From: Palsa-504 sp963739135
Lineage (GTDB): Bacteria > Actinomycetota > Actinomycetes > Streptosporangiales > Streptosporangiaceae
NCBI GenBank assembly: GCA_963739135.1
Contig: CAVTZG010000022.1
Location: 110,342-174,341 of the forward strand
Direction of reading: 5' to 3'
DNA length: 64,000 nucleotides
The notes below the pieces were generated by a model. The model searched no databases and was not told where the DNA came from. It saw only the letters and a list, made by a program, of their open reading frames with translations. The translations under genes and the position numbers were made by a program. Shown here piece after piece: positions 43,152 through 52,284 of this stretch; position 1 is the first letter of the stretch, and each line of letters opens with the position of its first letter.

Positions 43152-43664
43152 TCATGGAGTATCCCGGAGCCCGCCGGCGCGGGTGTACGTGTAGACGGAG
43201 GTGGCTGGGACGGGCAGTGGCCCGAGGCCGGCCTCCAAAGGCAGCTGGATCGTTTCGGTGTGCCGTTTCTCGAGCAGCTCGTACGCGCGCCGGGCGTTGC
43301 TGTGCGCGTGATCCTTGAGCCGGATCGGGCTCGCTAGCGTGATCACCTGGCGTATGACGTCCGGATGACGCCGCCCGAGTTGACGGGCGAAGATGCCGCC
43401 GAGACTCCAGCCGATCACGCTTACCGGTCCGTCGTGGCGCGCGCGGAACTCGTGCAGGCGTTCGGGCAGGCCGCTGACGATTCGCGCAGTGGGTCCGATG
43501 TTGCGCCCGAGTTCCCAGCCGTAGGTCGCGTATCCGAGTGTGCTGAGGAAGCGGCGGAGTATCAGCGTGGACATGTCGCTGGCCCCCAGGCCGGGAATGA
43601 CCAGCACGGCGTGGCCATCTCCGCGGGATGTTCGGGCCAGCGCCCGGCGTGGTTGCAGAGGCAT
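43152..43664 (-). CDS. Alpha/beta hydrolase, C-terminally truncated
   Basis: I start near ATG 43664 (MPLQPRRALARTSRGDGHAV); the frame extends upstream but overlaps a plus-strand antitoxin. The core has LVIPGLGASDMSTL (oxyanion), YGWELGRNIGPTA and the nucleophile elbow VIGWSLGGIFARQ. It stops after VPATSVYTYTRAGGLRDTP, where related lipases continue about 60 residues with the catalytic Asp and His. The protein is therefore probably inactive. Confidence 0.68.
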   Translation of the reverse strand: MPLQPRRALARTSRGDGHAVLVIPGLGASDMSTLILRRFLSTLGYATYGWELGRNIGPTARIVSGLPERLHEFRARHDGPVSVIGWSLGGIFARQLGRRHPDVIRQVITLASPIRLKDHAHSNARRAYELLEKRHTETIQLPLEAGLGPLPVPATSVYTYTRAGGLRDTP

Positions 43665-43736
43665 GACACCTCGCAGGCGCGCAGGCATGCCAGGATGGAT
43701 AGCAAAGCCCGGAAGCCCCGGACAGGAGGCAGCACG

Positions 43737-44006
43737 ATGACCGCCCAGCCAGCCGACCGGATCCCGGCGAGCGGCCCGGACACCGGGTCGTACGAGGCGA
43801 TCCACCTCGGCGGCCAAGCCGCGGTGGCGGTGCCGGTGTCCGACTTCCTGCGCTTGCGGGCCCTGGAACAGGCCGCCAGCGCGCAGGAGCTAGAGGACGC
43901 CGAAGACAAGGCAGCGCTCGCGGACTGGCGTGCCCGGGAGGCCGCCGGGCAGACCTCATACGTTCCGCACGACGAGGCGCTGCGGCGGCTCGGCCTGGCC
44001 GGGTGA
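43737..44006 (+). CDS. Antitoxin of a RelE-type pair
   Basis: ATG 43737 follows GGACAGGAGGCAGC. The 89-residue product resembles the Phd-like antitoxin at 39690: VPVSDFLRLRALEQAASAQE, then ADWRAREAAGQTSYVPHDEA and LRRLGLAG. Both share the (S/P)HxEAxRRLG end. Its stop overlaps the toxin GTG. The toxin has an internal stop, so the antitoxin is an orphan. Confidence 0.75.
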   Translation: MTAQPADRIPASGPDTGSYEAIHLGGQAAVAVPVSDFLRLRALEQAASAQELEDAEDKAALADWRAREAAGQTSYVPHDEALRRLGLAG

Positions 44007-44257
44007 GCCGCCAGGTCATCTGGGAGGCCCAGGCGATTGACCAGGCGGCCGGGTTCCTCCACGACGACCCCGACGGGGTCCGTGAGATGCTCGACGCGGT
44101 CGCGCGGCTCGCCGATGATCCCTGCCCTGCGGGGTCGTTCCCATATGGGTCACCTGACCGACGGCGGCTGCGCATCTGACGCTACCGGGTGATGTACGAC
44201 ATCACTGCCGAGACGGTGTCGGTCTGGCACCTCGGCCGCGGCTGGGCCGAAAGCTAA
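44003..44257 (+). pseudogene. RelE/ParE-type toxin with an internal stop
   Basis: From GTG 44003: RQVIWEAQAIDQAAGFLHDD and VARLADDPCPAGSFPYGSPD, RRRLRI, then TGA at 44177, and the frame continues RYRVMYDITAETVSVWHLGR to TAA at 44255. Relatives have Gly (GGA) at the stop position, so one base change made the stop. The truncated form lacks the last strands with the catalytic residues. Confidence 0.82.
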
Positions 44258-44647
44258 AAGGTGAGAGCATCCCGCAGATCGACGGTCTAGAGCTCGTGTG
44301 AAGGGCAGGGATGATAGATGCATCTGTCGGCTCCCGGACGTTATTGAGGGCGTTAGCGCGATTCAGCCGACCCTTGCCAGCCGAGACGTTTTGAATTTTT
44401 ATTCAAGTGAGGTGCAGTGGGGCGGGTGGGTTCTGAGCCGAAGGCGAGGGGAACCTCGCATGAGGCGGGTACGGGTCTTGGGCAGCAGGCATTTGCACAG
44501 CCTGGTGGCGCCTGGGCTCGCATGCCGCCGGAGAACCCCTGGCCGGTCATGCTCCTGCGAGGGTCGCCGCCCGCGAGCCTGTTCGCCCGCCTCGCTGTTC
44601 GCACCCCCCGTGTGTGGGCGCTGCGCCTGGTGGCCGCAGCAGTCATA
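44258..44647. other. Gene-free stretch
   Basis: This lies between the toxin remnant and the WS/DGAT gene. A short AT-rich segment near 44388 to 44406 may be part of a promoter. The long plus frame that starts at 44417 before the DGAT domain looks uncoded. Confidence 0.4.
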
Positions 44648-46000
44648 ATGTGTCTCGTGGGGCTCGAGCCGGGTACCGAGTGCGGCCTGATCGAGCGCGC
44701 GAGTGCACTCGATCTGATAGAGCTTGCCTCGGATTTTGGTCCGTTGCCGCTGCAGGTGGGGGCCATCTTGGTATCCGGATCGGGCGAGAGTCTGGCCGTG
44801 CGCGAGGTCCGCGATGCGCTGGCCGATCGGATCTGTGCCCTTCCGCGCCTGCGGCAGCTGCTGGTCTCGACACCGCCGGGGTGTGGCCGGCCGGTCTGGG
44901 TCGATGATCCCGGGTTCGACGTCGCCCGGCATGTTCACGAAGTCGCCTGTTCGCCGCCTGGCGATGAGGACGCGCTCCTGCGGGCAGCGGCTGCAGTGGT
45001 GACCGTCCCGCTGCCGCCGGGCCAGCCGCTGTGGTCAGCCACGATCGTCACCGGGCTGGCCGGGGACGCCTGCGCTGTGATCGTCGTCTTCCACCATGTG
45101 CTGGCGGACGGTATGGGCGGCCTGGCGGTCCTGGCCAGCCTGGTCGACGGAGCCGTCATTGCTCCCCGGCAGGACTTCCCCCGGGCGAGGCCATCGGCGC
45201 GGCGGCTGGCGGTGGACGCAGCCGTGAGCAGGGTCCGCGTACTGGCTCACCTTGGGCGCGTCCCGGCGCATCTGCGAGATGCTCTGGCCGAACTCCGGCC
45301 AGGGGCCATTCCCCGGGCGCCCCGCTGTTCGCTGAATCGCCGCGTCGGTACCCGCCGCCGGTTCGGGGTCGTGCGGGCCGATCTGGCGCAGGTCCACTCG
45401 GTCGGCCGCGCCTTCGGGGGGACGGTCAACGATGTCGTCCTCACCGCGGTCAGCGGCGCACTTCGGGCCCAGCTGGCCCGCCGAGGTGAGCGCATCGATC
45501 ACATCGTCGTGTCCGTGCCGGTCTCGGGCAGGGCCGAGGCCAGCCCCGCTCAACTTGGCAACCAGGTCGGGGTCACCCCGGTGATGATTCCGGCAGCCGG
45601 TGCCCCGCTCGGCCGGCTTGCGGCGATCGCGGAGATCACCCGGCGGCACAAGAGCCGGACCAAAGGAGCATCCGCCGCAGTGATCGCCCCGGCATTCCGG
45701 CTCCTTGCCGCGCTCGGCGTGCTGCGCTGGCTCGTCGAGCGTCAGCACCTGGTCACCTGTTTCGTGACCAACCTCCGGGGCCCGGATGTCCCGGTTTCCT
45801 TTCTCGGCGCGGCTGTCTCCCAGATGATTCCGCTCGCTGGCGTCGCCGGAAACGTAGCCGTCGCGTTCGCGGTCCTGTCCTATGCCGGCACCCTCACCGT
45901 GACCGTCATCGCCGACGGCGACGCCTGCCCCGACTCCGGAGCCCTCGTCGCCGCACTTCAAGGCGAACTCGACGCACTCACCGCACCGATCACGACATAA
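44648..46000 (+). CDS. Wax ester synthase/diacylglycerol acyltransferase (WS/DGAT)
   Basis: I start at ATG 44648, just before the conserved ERASALDLIELASDFGPLPL lead. The 450-residue protein has the active-site motif HHVLADGMGG (HHxxxDG), a downstream VNDVVLTAVSGALRAQLARRG, the PVSGRAEASPAQLGNQVG block, and the C-terminal CFVTNLRGPDVPVSFLG. It would make triacylglycerols or wax esters from acyl-CoA, a storage path common in actinomycetes. It stands alone. The exact start is uncertain by a few codons. Confidence 0.88.
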   Translation: MCLVGLEPGTECGLIERASALDLIELASDFGPLPLQVGAILVSGSGESLAVREVRDALADRICALPRLRQLLVSTPPGCGRPVWVDDPGFDVARHVHEVACSPPGDEDALLRAAAAVVTVPLPPGQPLWSATIVTGLAGDACAVIVVFHHVLADGMGGLAVLASLVDGAVIAPRQDFPRARPSARRLAVDAAVSRVRVLAHLGRVPAHLRDALAELRPGAIPRAPRCSLNRRVGTRRRFGVVRADLAQVHSVGRAFGGTVNDVVLTAVSGALRAQLARRGERIDHIVVSVPVSGRAEASPAQLGNQVGVTPVMIPAAGAPLGRLAAIAEITRRHKSRTKGASAAVIAPAFRLLAALGVLRWLVERQHLVTCFVTNLRGPDVPVSFLGAAVSQMIPLAGVAGNVAVAFAVLSYAGTLTVTVIADGDACPDSGALVAALQGELDALTAPITT

Positions 46001-46137
46001 CCCGGGCCGCCGCTGGCAGCTTCGCCGGGCTGCCGCACACAGCACCCCGCGGGCCCACGGTGGTGCGCGACGGCAGCCGGGCCAGGGGCCGATCCCAACC
46101 CCGGCTTCCGGGCAAGAGTGCCCGGGCGACCCTGACG

Positions 46138-46898
46138 TCAGCCCGATGCCTTCAGGTGACGGTTGAAGAAGGACACGATGCGCTGGCGGGCATCTGCCGC
46201 CGACGGCTCGTGCAGGCCGGAGGGCCCGTTGAACTTCCCCATCACGACGAAGATCGCGGGGGTCCTCACCGGCGACGGCAGCGACAGGTCGTTGAGGAAG
46301 GAATGGCCGGCGCCGGGGTACTCCTTGACGTCATGGTCCACGCCGAGAGCCTCCAGGGCCCGGTCGACCCTGCCGGCGGTCCCTCGATTGGCTCGGTCCC
46401 TGGTGGCCAGTGAGATCATCTCCGCGGTCCACGGATAGCCGATGTGCCCGCCGACGATGACCAGCTCGGGGAACTCCAGCGCGACCGTGTCCAGGTAGGG
46501 GATCGGCCGGCCCGGCTCGGACGGGCACAGCGGACCGGTATGGCCAACCTGCAGGCAAAACGGGATGCCCAGCTGGACGCACTCGGCGTACAGCGGGTAG
46601 TAGCGGCGGTCGCTGGGCGGCAGGTTCCACAGCCATGGCACCACCCGCAGCGCCCGGAAGCCGAGGTCGCGCACGCAGCGCCGCAGTTCCAGCCAGGATG
46701 CTCAGCCCGCGGAAGGCGCGGCCAGGCTCGCCCAGCAGCGGCCTGCGGCCAGCAGGTGGCCGGCCCCTGGTGCAGGTCTGCCATGTGCGCCATGTGCGCC
46801 ATGTGCGCGTCCTGCAGCGCGCTCTCGGCGTCCTGGTCAAGCTCCGGCGCGTCATCCCGGCGGATCAGCAGCGCGACGGTGAACCGGTCGAATTCCAT
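46138..46898 (-). pseudogene. Chimera of YCII-like, amidohydrolase and dienelactone-hydrolase pieces
   Basis: Reading leftward from 46898: a YCII-related domain (MEFDRFTVALLIRRDDAPEL, AESALQDAHMAHMAHMADLH) needs at least two frameshifts to continue to PLLGEPGRAFRGLSIL. It joins near 46690 a PF04909 amidohydrolase interior (LRVVPWLWNLPPSDRRYYPL, LQVGHTGPLCPSEPGRPIP, GGHIGYPWTAEMISLA). Near 46390 it joins a dienelactone-hydrolase C-terminus (LGVDHDVKEYPGAGHSFLND with the catalytic His). The last two segments share one open frame of 178 residues. All three parents lack most of their sequence. Confidence 0.7.
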
Positions 46899-46899
46899 G

Positions 46900-47511
46900 G
46901 CCGCATCATTCCCCAGCCGGCTGCCGGGCATGGGTACAGCGATCCAGCCTGCCCGGCAGCGTACAGCCGAAGGCAGATCCTCATCCGGATCATCACAGCC
47001 CGGACTGAGCAGCAGTGCAATACCTCATGCGAGATCCGCCGATAAGCGTGGTGCACGGAGGATCGCAGCGCTCTCGCTCAGGCACGCATATGGGGCCGTT
47101 ATGTGAGCGTGGTGGCGGATGTTCGCCTGCCCGCGCGGTTCCTGCGAGTCGGTTTCCCGTTTCCAGGCCGGTCCCCGGCGGGCCATCCTGGCGGCCCGGT
47201 GGCTAGGCACAGGCGGCGATCTCTTCGCGGCTGGTCCCTGCCGCTCGGGCGGTCAGTTCGGGGCGGGCGGCGAGCAGGGCGCCGAGCTGGGGGCCGCTAT
47301 GCGCGGTGCGCAATGGGGCCGTTTCCGGTCCCGGGCAGGATGGTACAGAACAGGGAGTCGTGCACGGCTACTACCGCGGCCGGCGTCGAGCGGCCAGAGT
47401 GCAATGTAGTGCCGCAGGGCCTTGCCGGCCTGCTGAGGGCGAGCATGTCCTGGGCTGCCTGTGTGTGTCCAACTGGCCCGCGAGCATGGGTGATGTTGCG
47501 GAGGAGGCGGG
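46900..47511. other. Gene-free stretch with an unassigned tail
   Basis: Mostly no coding signal. On the minus strand about 47205 to 47300 one frame reads GPQLGALLAARPELTARAAG and TSREEIAACA before a stop, which looks like the end of a lost protein that I cannot name. Confidence 0.35.
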
Positions 47512-48486
47512 ATGCGCTGCATCGTCTGCCGGGAGTTCGGGCCGCCGGAGCGGCTAGTGCTTGAGCAGGCGCCCGATCCGGAGCCGGGTCCGGGTGAGGT
47601 GCTGATCGGCGTGCGTGCCGCGGGCGTCAGTTTCGTCGACGGGCTCATCATTGCCGGGTTGTACCAGGTGAAGCCGCCGCTGCCGTTTACTCCGGGGCTG
47701 GTGGTGGCCGGGGCGGTGGCCGGGGCCGGCGATGGGGTGCGTGGCCTGCTGGCCGGGAGCCGGGTGGTGGGCTGCTCGCTGGGCCTGGGCGGCTACGCCA
47801 GCCACCGGGTACTCCCCGCCCAGGCGGTGGTGCCGTTGCCGCAGGCCGTCAGCTTCGAGGTCGCCGCGACGGCGGTGGAAAGTTACGCCACGATGCTGTT
47901 CGCGCTGACCCGGCGGGCCAGCCTGCGGCCCGGGGAATGGGTGCTGGTGCTTGGCGCCGGGGGCGGGATCGGGCTTGCCGCCGTCGATGTGGCCACCGCG
48001 CTTGGGGCGCGAGTGATCGCCGCGGCATCCAGCCCGGCCAAGCGGGCGGCGGCGGTCACCGCCGGGGCGCAGGCCACGGTCGATTACCAGGCTGAGGACC
48101 TGAAGGCCAGGGTACGCCAGATCACCGGCACCGGCGCCGACCTGGTGGTCGACCCGGTCGGTGACCCGTTCGCCGAGCCGGCGCTGCGCAGCTTGCGCGC
48201 CTACGGCCGCTACCTGGCGATCGGCTTCGCCGGCGGATCCATCCCGCGGCTGCCGCTGCACCGCATCCTGCTCGACAACCGCAGCCTGATCGGGGTCGAC
48301 TGGGGCGCGTGGTCACGCCAGGACCCGGCCGGCAACCAGGCGCTGGTGGCCGATCTGCTCAAGCGGATCGCAGCCGGAGCTCTGCACCCCGTCACCCCGG
48401 CGACCTACCCGCTCGAGCGCGCCGCCGAGGCGCTCGGCGAACTAGCCGGGCGGCGGGTCACCGGGAAGCTGGCGCTCCTGCCATGA
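47512..48486 (+). CDS. Zinc-less MDR-family NADPH:quinone oxidoreductase
   Basis: A 324-residue protein. The GroES-like catalytic domain has GEVLIGVRAAGVSFVDGLII, and the Rossmann part begins VLVLGAGGGIGLAAVDVATA with the Gly-rich NADP loop. It lacks the zinc ligands of true alcohol dehydrogenases, as in quinone oxidoreductases (QOR). The C-terminal PLERAAEALGELAGRRVTGK is standard. It would reduce quinones or enones. No partner is adjacent. Confidence 0.92.
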   Translation: MRCIVCREFGPPERLVLEQAPDPEPGPGEVLIGVRAAGVSFVDGLIIAGLYQVKPPLPFTPGLVVAGAVAGAGDGVRGLLAGSRVVGCSLGLGGYASHRVLPAQAVVPLPQAVSFEVAATAVESYATMLFALTRRASLRPGEWVLVLGAGGGIGLAAVDVATALGARVIAAASSPAKRAAAVTAGAQATVDYQAEDLKARVRQITGTGADLVVDPVGDPFAEPALRSLRAYGRYLAIGFAGGSIPRLPLHRILLDNRSLIGVDWGAWSRQDPAGNQALVADLLKRIAAGALHPVTPATYPLERAAEALGELAGRRVTGKLALLP

Positions 48487-48576
48487 CCGTTGCCCCGTAA
48501 CCGGCGACAGCCGCTGTCAGGCGACCGCTCGCACTATCACGTTCGGTAGGGCACCTTCGGCGCGCTGCCTCGAAGG

Positions 48577-49167
48577 TCACGACCGGCGCTTGACGGCCAC
48601 GATGACGCCGCTGCTGAAGCCCAGTTCAGCACAGACGAGTTCAGCATTACCGAGCAGACGGTGACGCACGACGGCCAGGGCAGACCGAAGTTGCTCATCG
48701 TCGTGGCGGGTGAGGTCCATGTCGTCCACGACGAGGACGCCGCCCTCGCGGAGCCCGGCCACAGTCCGGCGCAGCTTGAAGATCTTCCCACCGGGCGCGT
48801 CCGGGAATATCAGGTCAAACTGGCCGAGGCGGCCGACGACCTCGGCCCCATCACCTGACTCGAAGCGAACCCACGGCGGCCAGGGCGCGGACAGCGCCGT
48901 CCGCTGTACCTGATCATCGAGCTCGACCGTGACGACCTCGACGTCCCGGCGCGCTCCGAGCCCGTGGACCAGCCAGGCAAGCCCGACGCCGACGCCGGTG
49001 CCGATCTCCAGAACCCGGCCACCGCTCGGGACCGCCGCGGCCAGTGCCGCCAGCAGCCTGCCCACCTCGACCTCGCAGGCGAGCTGGAAACCGGCGCTGG
49101 CGGCTCGTTCGTAGGCGGCCAGAACGCTGCCGGGAAGCTCCTCGCTGTCGGTCACAAGGAACATCAT
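48577..49167 (-). CDS. O-methyltransferase (class I SAM-dependent)
   Basis: I use ATG 49167 (MMFLVTDSEELPGSV). The 196-residue product has VGRLLAALAAAVPSGGRVLE with IGTGVGVGLAWLVHGL (motif I), VVTVELDDQVQ (motif II), and FDLIFPDAPGGKI followed by LREGGVLVVDDMDL (the catalytic Asp region of O-methyltransferase family 3). It probably methylates a small catechol-like or other hydroxyl substrate. It is convergent with the quinone reductase. Confidence 0.85.
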   Translation of the reverse strand: MMFLVTDSEELPGSVLAAYERAASAGFQLACEVEVGRLLAALAAAVPSGGRVLEIGTGVGVGLAWLVHGLGARRDVEVVTVELDDQVQRTALSAPWPPWVRFESGDGAEVVGRLGQFDLIFPDAPGGKIFKLRRTVAGLREGGVLVVDDMDLTRHDDEQLRSALAVVRHRLLGNAELVCAELGFSSGVIVAVKRRS

Positions 49168-49274
49168 GCCCGGCACCGGGGAGCCGGCCGCATCGCCCTC
49201 CCGATGGGCCTGCCGGATCCGGCGGTCATCGCAGCTCTCGGCGCCGAGGTCGCACTCGTGCACGAACGCCTCGA

Positions 49275-49935
49275 TCACCTGCAGCACAGCTGAGCCGTCT
49301 CGGGGCCTACGGTCAGCGTCGCTGTCGCCTCCATGACCGTGCCCACCAGGCCGACCTCGCCGTCGAGCTGCCGGAGTTGCGCCGCGGTCAGCTCGCGCAG
49401 CGGCTCGACGGTGACGGCGAGCCCGCCGCCGAGCGCGGCTGGTGCCTTAGCCCGCCGCCCCCGTCGACGAGCAGGACGGGGTAGTTCCCGGCCTGGCCGG
49501 ACGGGGTGAGTGCGCGGGCGGCAGCCGGGCCCGGGTACAGCCGGTCCCGGGGCTGGCCCGCGACGACGTAGGCGTCGAAGTAGGGCAGCAGCCACAGGCC
49601 GCGGTGCGGGCGGGGCGGCGTTGCGGTGTCGCCGGCCACGGTCCAGGCGGGCTCGCCGTCCAGCTCGACGCGCTCCAGCCCGCCGGCCAGCGTGCCGAAC
49701 AGCCCGGCGGCGTAGCGCGGGGGGCGCCCAGCTACCTGGCGAAGTGCGGCGGCGTGGCCGAGCCGTACGCATACAGGTAGCGGGTGACGAGCGTGCGCAG
49801 CGCCGCGTCGCCGTCCACCGGGCGGAAGCCGGGCAGCCAGCGGTAGGGGCTGGTGTAGGTCACCTGGCGGCCCGGTCCGGTCCGAAGCACATCACTCCAG
49901 GTCAGCGCGGCCGGGGACGCGGACTGCGAGATCAT
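49275..49935 (-). pseudogene. Winged-helix DNA-binding (AlkZ-like) protein remnant
   Basis: Three frames join into the C-terminal two thirds of an HTH_42/AlkZ-like protein: ALTWSDVLRTGPGRQVTYTS and ATPPHFAR; then RYAAGLFGTLAGGLERVELD, GLWLLPYFDAYVVAGQPRDR and ALTPSGQAGNYPVLLVDG; then LAVTVEPLRELTAAQLRQLD. Two frameshifts (near 49738 and 49455) and a missing N-terminus show decay. AlkZ proteins are DNA glycosylases for crosslinks or alkylated bases, often in resistance clusters. Confidence 0.72.
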
Positions 49936-50014
49936 GAACGCGCATTCTCCCTGGCTTTCCTGGTACCGGTCATACCGGGAAGGCGGCGGCCAGGGCTACT
50001 ACGGCGTGGTTCAC

Positions 50015-50497
50015 TCACCGGCCGACCGAACCATCGATCTGTTCCCGGAGAATGTCGGCATGACCGGCGTGCCTGCCGGTCTCTTCAATCATGTGCACGA
50101 GGATCCATCGCAGCGACATGGGCTCGGGCGCTACCGCCCTGCGTTTCGCGGGCTGGGAGAGATCTGGAGATTCCGCGACAATCCGGTTGCTCACCGTGAC
50201 AGCCGCCTGATAGTCGCCGATCACCGATTGCGGGTCATCGTCATCGGCTAGATCATCGCCCGGAACCTGCACGTCCGCGCCTGCGAACGCGTACTGAAAC
50301 CAGACGATCTCCACTCGCGTGAGGTGCTTGATCAGTCCGAGCAGACTCGTGCCGGAACCAACCATCGGGCGGCGCACGGTCGCGGCCGGCAATCCGGAGG
50401 CCTTGCGGATCACCGCACCCCGGAGGTAGTCGAGAAAATCGACCAGCGTCTCCTTCTCGCCCGCCAGGGTCCACGGAGTGTGATGATCACCAGGCAT
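50015..50497 (-). CDS. DinB/DUF664 family protein
   Basis: A 160-residue four-helix protein: LVDFLDYLRGAVIRKASGLP, then SLLGLIKHLTRVEIVWFQYA with the first metal His, and ILVHMIEETGRHAGHADILR with the second and third His. DinB-like proteins bind zinc or nickel; some are thiol-dependent S-transferases (mycothiol or bacillithiol), others have no known role. It stands 80 bases from the winged-helix remnant. Confidence 0.88.
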   Translation of the reverse strand: MPGDHHTPWTLAGEKETLVDFLDYLRGAVIRKASGLPAATVRRPMVGSGTSLLGLIKHLTRVEIVWFQYAFAGADVQVPGDDLADDDDPQSVIGDYQAAVTVSNRIVAESPDLSQPAKRRAVAPEPMSLRWILVHMIEETGRHAGHADILREQIDGSVGR

Positions 50498-50840
50498 GAC
50501 CCGAAGGGTAGGACATGTCCTGGACTCGGGCCAGCGCCCCGGCTCTGCATGCCAACGACCCGTATGCACGCTGGTCCCCGTGCAATGCGCGGCTACCGGC
50601 ATCCCGCAGTTGCCGCACAGTGCCTGCCAGATCCGGGGCACGACAGCCAGCTGGCTGATGGCTATCAGGGACAGCCAGCTGCGACTGGCTCTGCTGCTTC
50701 TCACGCTGTGTGATCGGTCCTCGACCTGAGCTACGCGTTCCCGCCCAATGGGCGGCGAGCTGATCGCCAGCGTGACCGCCCGTGCCGCGCCCGAACGGGG
50801 TGATCTGTGTGGGTACGCCGTCACGGCGAGCAGGTCGTGA
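50498..50840. other. Gene-free stretch
   Basis: The minus frame from 51148 stays open through here but reads like an uncoded sequence, with only LYWKFRTNDPARAARAGGLV looking protein-like. No element is recognised. Confidence 0.4.
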
Positions 50841-51701
50841 TCACCCACGTGGGGCCCGGCGGTCCGGCGGAGGTGGCCCGGCACCAGGCCACCGGCCCGG
50901 GCAGCCCGCGCGGGGTCGTTGGTACGGAACTTCCAGTACAGGCCTCGGGTCACGGCCAGCTCGGAGAACGGCGTCACCGCCGCTGCGTTTGGCCGTCCGT
51001 GACGAGCGTCGCCGGGCGGACCTTCTCGCCGGCGGGGTGGAGTTCGCTCCGGGCGGTCGTCTGCCCCGGGTGAGTGCCAGCGGTCCGGGGTCGCCAGCTG
51101 GTTCGGTATGGGCCGGATCGGGGAGCGCGGATGCTGGATAAGGGCCATCGGGTTTGCGGTCGTGTCCGGTGAGCACCGCGATCGAGGCGATGAGGCCCGT
51201 CTCCCTGTCCCCGACGAGTTCCCAGGCCCGCAAGATCCCGATGATCAGCAATGCGACCAGCAGGTTGCTGACCAGTCCGGCCGCGCCACTGCTGTGGGGA
51301 TTCGGGATGAGATCGATGCCGGCGGCGAGCTCGAATGCGAACGTCGCCAGGAGAAGGGCGATCAGCCGGAGCTGCCGCGGCACGTGGCGCCGCGGCACAT
51401 GGCTGGAGAAGATGGATCGCGTCCCTGCGGCGGTGAAGGAGATGCCAATGACTGCCATTACGGTAGCCGGATACCCGATATTGTTCCCGGGTACGAGGCC
51501 GAACAGCGAGACCGCCAGCGCATTGGTGAACGCCAGGATGCAGGCGGCCGCGCGGACCTGGTGGATGACGACCGGGCGGTCAGAGGGGTTATGGCGGCCC
51601 GCGACGGTCATGGCGACGAACAATAGGCCGGTCAGCGAGGCCGCGCAGGTGGCGATGGCCGGGAACAGATCCCGGTAGGCCTCGGTCAGCATTGCGCCCA
51701 C
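50841..51701 (-). CDS. Integral membrane protein with a doubtful C-terminal half
   Basis: The first ~195 residues (MLTEAYRDLFPAIATCAASL, TGLLFVAMTVAG, AACILAFTNALAVSLFGLVP, LIALLLATFAFELAAGIDLI, VSNLLVALLIIGILRAWELV) form four to five helices of an actinobacterial membrane family of unknown function. After about DRKPDGPYPASALPD the frame runs on as Arg/Pro-rich sequence that overlaps other frames, so the true C-terminus was probably lost by a junction near 51110. Confidence 0.62.
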   Translation of the reverse strand: MGAMLTEAYRDLFPAIATCAASLTGLLFVAMTVAGRHNPSDRPVVIHQVRAAACILAFTNALAVSLFGLVPGNNIGYPATVMAVIGISFTAAGTRSIFSSHVPRRHVPRQLRLIALLLATFAFELAAGIDLIPNPHSSGAAGLVSNLLVALLIIGILRAWELVGDRETGLIASIAVLTGHDRKPDGPYPASALPDPAHTEPAGDPGPLALTRGRRPPGANSTPPARRSARRRSSRTAKRSGGDAVLRAGRDPRPVLEVPYQRPRAGCPGRWPGAGPPPPDRRAPRG

Positions 51702-52042
51702 ACTGCCTGCGGAACTCTCCGGCGGGCATGGACGACTGCGGCCGCGCGCCGGTCACTTGCGGAGTACTGCTGGCGATCACCGGATTGCCGGGCCGCTTTG
51801 CCGGGATCGAGCTGCGCCGGCCGTTTGGCAGTCATGTCCGGGTACTCCGTTTCAGGTGTCGTTGAGGTGGGCCGAGGTGATGACCTCGAGGGCCAGGTAC
51901 CGGGGATTACAGCTGAGCTGTCAGCCGCGCTGGAGGCTTCCGCGGATCGCGGGTCCGTACACGCCAGCCGCCATGCGTATCTGCGCAACCTCAGCATCCC
52001 GATCCTGCGTCCATGCTCTGCCGGATACATCTTCGCGAGTCC
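51702..52042. other. Gene-free stretch
   Basis: Short frames only. Minus-strand translations are Arg/Ala-rich without motif. Nothing is recognised. Confidence 0.4.
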
Positions 52043-52252
52043 TCATGGCTCCCTTTCCAGGTTGATCACGATGCGGATAGTCCCATTGCTCTTTGGCGTT
52101 GTGTATTCACAATCCACGTTGCTTACCCGTGTCTCGTACCGCTCGCCATTGTGCGTACCGCGTACGACTACCTCCGTGTCATCCGTGGCATCGAACTTGG
52201 CGAGCGCCGCGACTTCCAGGCCGCTTTGCAAGTGCTGAAAGTCGAGCGCCAT
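52043..52252 (-). CDS. Small protein of unknown function, lower GC than neighbours
   Basis: ATG 52252 follows GGAGGAGAACAGCTC. The 69-residue product is ALDFQHLQSGLEVAALAKFD, then DTEVVVRGTHNGERYETRVS and a final IRIVINLEREP, predicted mostly beta. The DNA is visibly poorer in GC than its flanks. It sits where a histidine-kinase gene breaks off, so it may have come with the event that truncated the kinase. Confidence 0.62.
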   Translation of the reverse strand: MALDFQHLQSGLEVAALAKFDATDDTEVVVRGTHNGERYETRVSNVDCEYTTPKSNGTIRIVINLEREP

Positions 52253-52284
52253 GAGCTGTTCTCCTCCTGGCCGCGGCATGCTCG

